Of a DNA stretch of 64,000 nt, positions 57,666 through 64,000 are shown piece by piece. The notes under the pieces are model-generated. The model ran no database searches, had not been told where the DNA came from, and saw nothing but the letters and a program-made list of their open reading frames with translations. Origin of the DNA: Isoetes taiwanensis. Lineage: Eukaryota > Streptophyta > Lycopodiopsida > Isoetales > Isoetaceae. The stretch spans positions 10,971,045 through 11,035,044 of the forward strand of contig JAJEKV010000011.1 of the NCBI GenBank assembly GCA_021234155.1, read 5' to 3'. Numbering within the stretch: position 1 is the first letter of the stretch; each line of letters begins with the position of its first letter. The position numbers were made by a program, and so were the translations under genes.

Positions 57666-57738
57666 TCAAAAGGCCTGGTATACTCACATTTATAAGCATC
57701 CTTGATGCTTATAAATGTGAGTATACCAGGCCTTTTGA
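57666..57738. repeat. Perfect 35-bp inverted repeat with 3-nt loop
   Basis: Arm 57,666-57,700 (tcaaaaggcctggtatactc...) is the exact reverse complement of 57,704-57,738, with CTT between. Beyond the arms pairing drops off. Possible readings: a young miRNA-like hairpin, a small inverted duplication, or a fold-back artefact of sequencing. Confidence 0.85.
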
Positions 57739-59158
57739 TTTGGTGCCAGTTGTTGGCGCAACATTCATTCAAGAAAGTTGAAGGATGCAACTACATACAA
57801 GCATGAAGGAATATACAAGCATGGAACAATTCTGAATGGCCATGATCACATCATATGCTCAATATGGCTATGAAAAAGAAGCACTTTGAGATTTTTTTTG
57901 GTGTTGTATATCAAAAGTCAGATATTACGTGAAGCACACTTGTGAGCATGCTTTACGATTATAAGCATGCTAGCTATGAGGATTTAATGCTCCATTTTTC
58001 TACATTTTATTTAGAAGCACTCTGTAAATTCAGTTATTCTATATCTATGTACCAATGATCAAATTGGGTTATTGTTTTTGTTTGATGTTACTCGCATTTT
58101 TCATGTATGAAGTATGGGTTCAATTCCCATATTAATGACCTCACTTGCAACTTTATCACATTTGGATTTTAAAAAATTTGTATTTCAATTTAGTTATTTC
58201 TTGAATCCCATTTTTATTTTGGTCCAAAGGACCCCATTTTCATGTAGCAGACATGCATAAAAATAGAACCATTAGGTATATATCTTGAAACCTTAAGAAT
58301 AAGAATAAGAATGATTGAGACCAATCGGCCTAAGGCATGCAACTATTTTAGATATATGGTATACATTAACTTGTAGGAACATGTGAAATTATATTTGATA
58401 CAATTACAGTCTAACTTGTAAGAATACATGACATTATGCTTGACGTTAATAATGATACAAACATAACCTCTACATGGTATTATATGTGGCATTGTCAATG
58501 ATGCTACCTCTGATACTAATCATGATAGAAAGGATGATACTAAGGTGACACTTGTGTTGACATTATGAGTCAATTAATTATAGCAATACAAGTGATGCTA
58601 TAGCTGACACTATTATAGTGCTCGTGGTGACATTATAAATGATTTAGTTATAGCAATAGTCGTGACTATTATGCATAGATGCAAAATAATTTGTTTAGCT
58701 AAGTAAAGGGCCCTTGCATAACTAACGGTCAAGATTGGATTAAAGATTGGTTTAAAGACACATCCAATGGCTTAAATTAGTTTAAATCTATAACCCTAGA
58801 AGAAATAGCTCAGCTTTTGTTTGTCCGGCAAGCTATTCGGCCAGGCTCCAGACCAGAATATATCAGTCAAGCTTATTCTAGGCTTATTCTATGGTCTAGG
58901 CTAAAACCTTCCCTCTGTTGGCCACAGGTCTTCCGCTAGATTACTTCTTTCACTGATTGCAAGCCATATTGCAAATCATGGGGAAATGTATTGCATGGTT
59001 TTCTGCAGCGAGATTCTACTAGCAACAACGGTTTTCCATTGAGATCTCACTCATTTTAGTGTGTTTTAGTGCATTTGAGTCAAGCATTTTAGTGCAAGAG
59101 GACCGCTAATTAGCCAGGCGGTTTTCCACTAAACTACATGCAGGAGGCTGTATAGGGG
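57739..59158. other. Non-coding unique region
   Basis: AT-rich. No gene or transposon end is recognised. Around 58,360-58,660 there are loose repeats of 'gacattat(g/a)...gatgctac...tagcaata'. Between 58,380 and 58,450 'aacttgta(g/a)gaa' recurs. Confidence 0.45.
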
Positions 59159-59236
59159 AAAGGCCCCTTGGGTAACATTTAGGGTTGGAGCGCGTCGGCA
59201 GACTTGACAGCCCTAAATGTTGCCCAAGGGGCCTTT
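59159..59236. repeat. 26-bp hairpin with 26-nt loop
   Basis: Arm 1 59,159-59,184 (AAAGGCCCCTTGGGTAACAT...) pairs with arm 2 59,211-59,236 along 26 positions with a single G-U/A-type mismatch. The stem is GC-rich and is the right length for a small-RNA precursor or the terminal part of a tiny fold-back element. Confidence 0.75.
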
Positions 59237-61710
59237 GGCATAACGTGAAGGCTGCTGATGTGTAATTCTGCCACGTCAGCGAATAAAATACTTTCGACAT
59301 CACTATTCTTCCTCCTTTTGCATCTGCAGCTATGGCAGTCCGGCCATAGCTCCAGAGTCCCATATCTTCTTATTTCCTCTCTGGCCGTGTCCCAGACTTG
59401 TTTCTAGGCTTGTTCATGAGCTAACGCCTTGTTTTTTTCGTTAGCGCCTTCATTTTTCGGTAACATCTTCAATGTTTAGAAGATCGAGTGCTTTTTGTGC
59501 TAAAAGTGGTGAAGATCGAGGTTTTTGTGGTAGATATTCGGGTTTTGAGTAGTTGCAGCGAGTCTTAGTCAGATTCTAATGTTACGTTTCTTGGTTGGTT
59601 CATGAGCCTGCTTAGATTCGAAGTTTTTTGCACTGCATGTGTAGCTTTGAGGGTTTTTTGCAAGCGTATTTGTAGAATGGCGTCCAAGAAAGAGATATAA
59701 TAGTTCTTTCTTGTTTGTTTTCTTTTCCGGTTTTCTTAGTCTTTTTTATTTTTCAGGATTTGCAGACCTTTGCAGCAAACAGGGTTCTAATGGCTCGAGT
59801 AAATGATGTTGTGATCTTGTTTGTTATACTGATATGCTTTGAAGTTTTTCCGGTATTTCAGCCAGAGAAGTTTGAAAAATCTTGATTGTGTAAATTCTGG
59901 CTGAAACATTTGAATGGAAGTAGTAGTTTTTTGTCTGTAAACTCTGGCTGGGTGTAAACCTTTTTTTGATCTGAAGTTGAATAGAAAAATTTTGACTGGA
60001 ATTGTAATATTGTTACCCTACTGTTTTTACTCAATTGTGTAATGTCTTTACTTTCGAAATCTAATCTTTTACTCTACATTTCGAGTTTGTTACCTTGCAT
60101 TCCAAAATAGATTCTGACTTTTTTTATCCTACATTCTGCAATGATTCTACTCTGCACAATAAAAAAAGAAAATGTACATTTAATAAACATTTGCTGACAA
60201 TGACAACTAAGGCAACTTTCAAGAAAAGAAAGTGTGCCTCGTGTAAGCTCCCTATTCGATATAGGAGCAGAATTACACGTAAGCAGCCTTTACGTAACCT
60301 GAGAACGAAATCTGTAGAGGGTTTTAGATTTAGGAAAGAAAGTTCTAATTGCTGGTGGAATTTGCCTTTCCAGACAGTGGCATTCGTCATGCTTGGATTA
60401 TTCGAAGCATATTTATTGTTACTTAGATTAAGGAATGGAACTCCAGGACAACCGTTTAGAGATATTTGGAGATGGGTTTTGTGCTGACTTGCAGACATCA
60501 ATCTGCACAACATCGCCTTAAAAAACGGCAAAGATGCAACATCGCCTTCAGAAATGGCAGAAATGGTTAAGGTTCAGAAATGGCAGAAATGCTTATGGTT
60601 CTATCCTGCCAGTCTTGACTTTGCTTTAGAATTGAGTTCTCGTAAATCTGCACATGGGACCCTAATAGGTCGAACAATAGCTTGAATCATCCAAAGGGTA
60701 CTGCAATTAAGACTCTAAAGAGCCGGAGAATATCCACGCTTCCAGACGCAACAACAGAGCATACTTGTTGCAAAATTGGACGGTCACCCAATTTGGAGGC
60801 CCCTGCTTTAAAATTTTCCTAAGTTAAGGCTGAAACTAGAAGCATTGCAAGCCGCAGAGCAAGTAAGAAGAAGGTGGCATGAAAATGAAGGCAAGCCATA
60901 CTAGTTGAAGCAGGAGGAACATGGGCCGATGCAGTTGTAGAACAAGTGGAGCAGGTTCATGTTGAACAGGGGTCAAAGCCTACATGATATATCAAGTAGG
61001 CTTAATGGCCTTCAAATTGGGCGGTTGCCAGATTTGAGTTTCATGATATCAAGCTAGCTTAAGGCCTTAGAATCGGATTTCAGGATATCGAGCTAGTTTA
61101 GAGCCTCCATATCGGGAGTATCAAGCTAGTTTAGAGTCTTGAAATTTGCGGAATATTAGCCTGGCTTGTGACTAGTTTCTAGGATTGAATACTAAGGGTA
61201 TGTCGGACACCCAAGGGTTCCATCTATCTAGCAATCTCAACTTCCATTTTTGGACTATTTCATTATATATGAACTACTACAATGTCAAAGCTATATGTGC
61301 CATCCCAGACTTGAGCTACTGCACTTTGTGACAAGAAGGCACTTTCATTGAAGTTGGCACTATCTATTGTCAGTATATCAGTGGACTCTCTATAAGAACA
61401 TGAAGGCCCATTTGAGGAGCCATCCATGAAGGTCTTACCGTGAAATTTCTCTTGCAATGGGATGATTCATTTATACAAAACAGAAATAGGTGTGTGTTTT
61501 CATATCTCTTATAACTTTACAATAAACACATGCACATTTCTGATGATGATGAGAGGTTGACCGGGCACACCGGGCTTCTAGTTTCTAAGTTTGAGAATGG
61601 CTCGTCATGTGCTGCATCAAGCCATCACCGGAGGAATGTTAATCCATGGAAGGATAAATCTATACTAGAATTCAATATATTCAAAGATCTGAAGAAGGGC
61701 ATGTTCATAA
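59237..61710. other. Non-coding unique region
   Basis: No gene is recognised. Frames at 60,095-60,487 (+) and 60,124-60,531 (-) overlap almost entirely on opposite strands and neither shows a known motif. A local doublet 'gaaatggcagaaatggttaaggttcagaaatggcagaaatgctta' is at about 60,551-60,594. A tandem phrase 'gatatcaagctagctta(g)a(g)gcctt' recurs three to four times at about 60,980-61,140. Confidence 0.45.
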
Positions 61711-62031
61711 ATGGCGCACTTTGATGATGTCTTGTGTCCAACATGGGTACGGTATGCTACTGAAGAGCTCCAATTGAATGATAAGAAAGAGAACTTCCAG
61801 GCTATCTAGGTGGCTTGTTGGGAGTCTATCCATGTGAAGAACCAGATGTACCCATCCAATTACGTCAACTGTTAGAAGAAGAGATGGAGGTTAACTACTG
61901 CTAGTGATCGCATTGAGATAGAGACTATCAATTATGCTTGGGCTCCTTCCAATAAGAAGAAGTTACCCAACACTGTCAAGATTCCAATGCTTGTTGTTAC
62001 ATACACAACACTCATCGGGGATGTTTGTTAG
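61711..62031 (+). pseudogene. Decayed frame with two in-frame TAG codons, family unknown
   Basis: Starting at ATG 61,711 a frame of 106 codons reads sensible protein (MAHFDDVLCPTWVRYATEEL...; KKRWRLTTASDRIEIETINY) but has TAG at two places (after ENFQAI and after NYVNC) before its final TAG. Each could come from CAG or TGG by one change. A preceding + strand frame (61,530-61,724, ending KKGMFINGAL) overlaps its start in another phase and may be its upstream part. Rich in Trp/Tyr and charged residues. I do not recognise it; a transposon protein fragment is possible. It abuts the RNase H fragment on the opposite strand. Confidence 0.35.
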
Positions 62032-62059
62032 TGCATGAAAAATGTCATTGAAACAAGAT

Positions 62060-62377
62060 TTCCAAAAAAAGTCCACAAATTCAGATATTGTCCAAACATA
62101 ATGAAATTGTGCTTAAATACGAAGAGCCCTTACAATCGTTAGGAACTCTTGGTCATGCACCGGCTAGCGTTGTTTGGCATTGTCCATCTTCTTGGAGCCG
62201 TAGATGACTACCCTGCCTTGCTGCACGAGCACTCCTCCTGTTGCTATCAGGCTTGTATCTGTTGCCATTAACTTAGCTTTCTTTAGGTCAGGCAAGGTTA
62301 ACACTGGAGCTGTGGTTAAGACTTCCTTAAGCTTGTCAAAGAAAGCTTGAACATTCTGAATCTAATGTTCGACCCAG
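62060..62377 (-). pseudogene. Chromovirus-like Ty3 RNase H fragment
   Basis: Read on the - strand from about 62,377: FWVEH, then QAFFDKLKEVLTTAPVLTLP, MATDTSLIATGGVLVQQG, VVIYGSKKMDNAKQR, VHDQEFLTIVRALR. This matches the start of Ty3 RNase H (W-E-C-Q-AF-LK-LTTAPVL-LPD; TDAS; SKKL; E-E-LAIVxALR). Three TAG/TAA stops interrupt it, and similarity ends near 62,060-62,100. It continues the RT at 62,966-64,000, separated from it by an insertion. Confidence 0.82.
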
Positions 62378-62975
62378 AATCGAACCATCTCCAAATAACA
62401 GACATGCAGTTTGATCATTACATAGAGTGTGATTATTATTATTAAAGCGACATTGCAGATGTTTATAGAACTTTGCTTCTTCTAATGGCAACTTGGAATA
62501 TAGAGGATCTGATAGACAAGATCAAATGGGGAAAGAGTTCAAATTGCATTATCTAGCCTAATGTTTTTGATGACTTTGCCTTTCCTTGAGACCTACAGAT
62601 TCTAGTCTACTATTCTTCAAACTTTCTCCTCATCTAACTGCTTGGCCCTTTAAATGTGCGCGAGACATCAATTTCATGACTTGACAATACAGTATCACCA
62701 AATTTTGATGGTTGTGAGTCCATATCTCAGGTTAACTATTTCGACCTGAGACTATCATATTGTGACACAATTCTGTATGTTTTCAAATTATAGGGACATA
62801 TGCCCATGCACATATTTGGTTTTTATTACATCATATATACACTAAAGATATGATCGTCATCACTGTTTTGTATTGGCTTACTTTTTGGTTAACCTTGACC
62901 AAGTTTAATTATCATGTTATAATAATGAATAAAAAACCTCTTTCCTCCAAAAAGGGGAGTGTGGTTTCTACCCAG
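62368..62975. mobile_element. 588-bp insertion splitting RT from RNase H, with 10-bp flanking repeats
   Basis: TTCGACCCAG (62,368-62,377) and TTCTACCCAG (62,966-62,975) flank 62,378-62,965; both encode the same WVE codons of the pol on the - strand. Removing the insert and one repeat joins RT and RNase H. The insert has no coding capacity. Its right edge reads ...CCTCCAAAAAGGGGAGTGTGG. The 10-bp duplication with one mismatch would fit a LINE-, SINE- or MULE-type insertion; I cannot place it. Confidence 0.6.
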
Positions 62976-64000
62976 TTCTGACTTTCTGATGCTTAGTGAG
63001 ATCCGAAAGAGGAGCCACCCACTTAGCAAAGTCCCTGACAAACTTCCTATAATACCCTGCAAGGCCGAACAAGCTTCTTACTTTTGCCACATTTTTTGGT
63101 GTTGGCCAGTTGATTATTGCTTCAATCTTGGATGGATCGGTGGCGATTTCTTCGGCTAACACTACATGGCTTAGGCATTCCACCTTTGGTGTTGCAAAAT
63201 GTCACTTTGAGAGCTTACCAAACAGGCGGTGTCTTCTTAACTTCTCCAAGACTCTCCTCAAATGGATCACATGGTCTTCTATTGATTTCCTATAAACCAA
63301 GATATCATCAAAGAAGATGATGATAAACTCATCTAAGAACTCCCTGAAGATATCATTCACCAAGCGCATAAAAGTTGCTGGAGCATTTGATAGACCAAAG
63401 GGCATAACTGTGAAATAGTGCCCATACGGCATTCTGAAAGCCGTCTTATGAATATCTTCCTCCTTGATCCTTAGTTGGTGGAATCTCGACCAATCAATTT
63501 TGCAGAAGATCCTTGCTCTCTGGAGCTGGTTCACAAAGTCATCAGCCCTTGGCAATGCATACTTGTTCGATATCATTTGCTTAATAAGCTGTTGATAATC
63601 AATGCACATTCTTAGACTTCCATCTTTCTTCGTCATAAAAAGAATGGGAGCTCAAAGGGCAATATACTTGGTCAAATGAATCCAAGCTCTTGCAATTCCT
63701 GCAATTGCTTCTTTAGCGCAATTAGCTCCGGGGTGCTCATCCTATAGGGAGCCTTGCTAGATGGCTTAGCATCTGGTGCGAGAGTGATCTCACACTCCAC
63801 TCCTCTATAAGGCAGTAGCTCACAGAATCTGGAAAGATGTCATGAAACTCCTTAATTAGCTTAGCAACTGCCCTAGGTAATTGCTTTAAGGTTACATCCT
63901 TCCTCTTATGCTTGTGATCTGGCTCAATGACCTCTAGCCTAAGGATGTATTCAACTTTATCCTTCAAGATGCATCTATGCAACTGCTTCAAAGACATGCA
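62966..64000 (-). pseudogene. Chromovirus-like Ty3 reverse transcriptase, decayed, runs off window
   Basis: From 63,997 leftwards on the - strand: VAKLIKEFHDIFPD (pre-RT linker), a frame change, PYRMSTPELIALKKQLQELQELGFI, a TGA, then MTKKDGSLRMCIDYQQL, NKYALPRADD, KIDWSRFHQLRIKEEDIHKTAF, YGHYFTVMPFGLSNAPATFMRLVND, FIIIFFDDILVY (catalytic FFDD), and the thumb/connection FGLAGYYRKFVRDFAKWVAPLSDLTK. RT length and order are normal, but with at least one frameshift, one stop and a deletion in the WSRF-HQ segment. It is not closely related to the + strand Ty3 element of copies A/B: different motif versions (NKYALPRADD against DHFPLPFTDQ). Confidence 0.88.

Noticed and set aside
60095-60531. Two frames of 130 and 135 codons on opposite strands
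   Set aside because: They overlap almost completely, show no motif, and no splice or promoter signals favour one of them.
62371-62387. GGTTCGATTC on the - strand, a tRNA box B look-alike suggesting a SINE
   Set aside because: It overlaps the flanking duplication and the insert has no box A at the right distance, so a tRNA-derived SINE is not supported.
1-64000. tRNA and rRNA genes
   Set aside because: I saw no cloverleaf with both internal promoter boxes and no rRNA-like conserved blocks; none is claimed.

Overview
This is nuclear DNA of a land plant. Evidence: a six-exon, GT-AG-spliced gene for mitochondrial-type ketopantoate hydroxymethyltransferase (PANB), a broken AP2/ERF transcription-factor locus, an L1-type LINE, and Ty3/gypsy LTR retrotransposons with plant-type pol motifs. 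I cannot tell from sequence alone whether it is a seed plant or a fern, moss or lycophyte. PANB introns are short (77-666 nt) and most of the window is non-coding or transposon-derived.

The dominant feature is a direct repeat about 24 kb long with a period of about 30.5 kb. Copy A runs from 1 (it probably starts left of the window) to about 24,200. Copy B runs from about 30,541 to about 54,850. Each copy holds, in order: a fold-back element with 251-bp arms, a non-coding stretch, PANB, a Harbinger-like MITE, a hairpin-rich minisatellite, a broken AP2/ERF locus, a pair of 85-bp repeats, an AT-rich then pyrimidine-rich tract, a 5'-truncated LINE, and a Ty3/gypsy element inserted in that LINE. 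Copy A is cut off inside the Ty3 element. Copy B keeps all of it (45,899-56,960, about 11 kb, two LTRs, 5-bp target duplication) and the rest of the LINE, whose own 20-bp target duplication is intact.

Copies A and B are almost identical over kilobases around PANB, but differ by many small indels, often beside CG dinucleotides, in the transposons, the minisatellite and the AP2 locus. That pattern fits read errors at methylated cytosines at least as well as real decay, so many 'frameshifts' here may be technical. The loop of the fold-back element is inverted between the copies. The repeat may be a real segmental duplication or two haplotypes joined by the assembler.

The spacer 24,200-30,540 is A-rich and almost gene-free, with one short LINE 3' end. 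The right end (57,302-64,000) has two strong hairpins, an unrecognised decayed + strand frame, and a decayed chromovirus-like pol on the - strand that is split at its RT/RNase H junction by a 588-bp insertion with 10-bp flanking repeats.

The best candidate for something undescribed is the Ty3 element of copy B. Between integrase and the 3' LTR it carries about 4 kb of extra sequence with a third reading frame of about 990 codons (53,395-56,374, interrupted by indels). This has a globular start, a long glutamine/alanine-rich coiled coil and an unrecognised C-terminal part. Its stop codon lies inside the 3' LTR, so the polypurine tract is also coding sequence.
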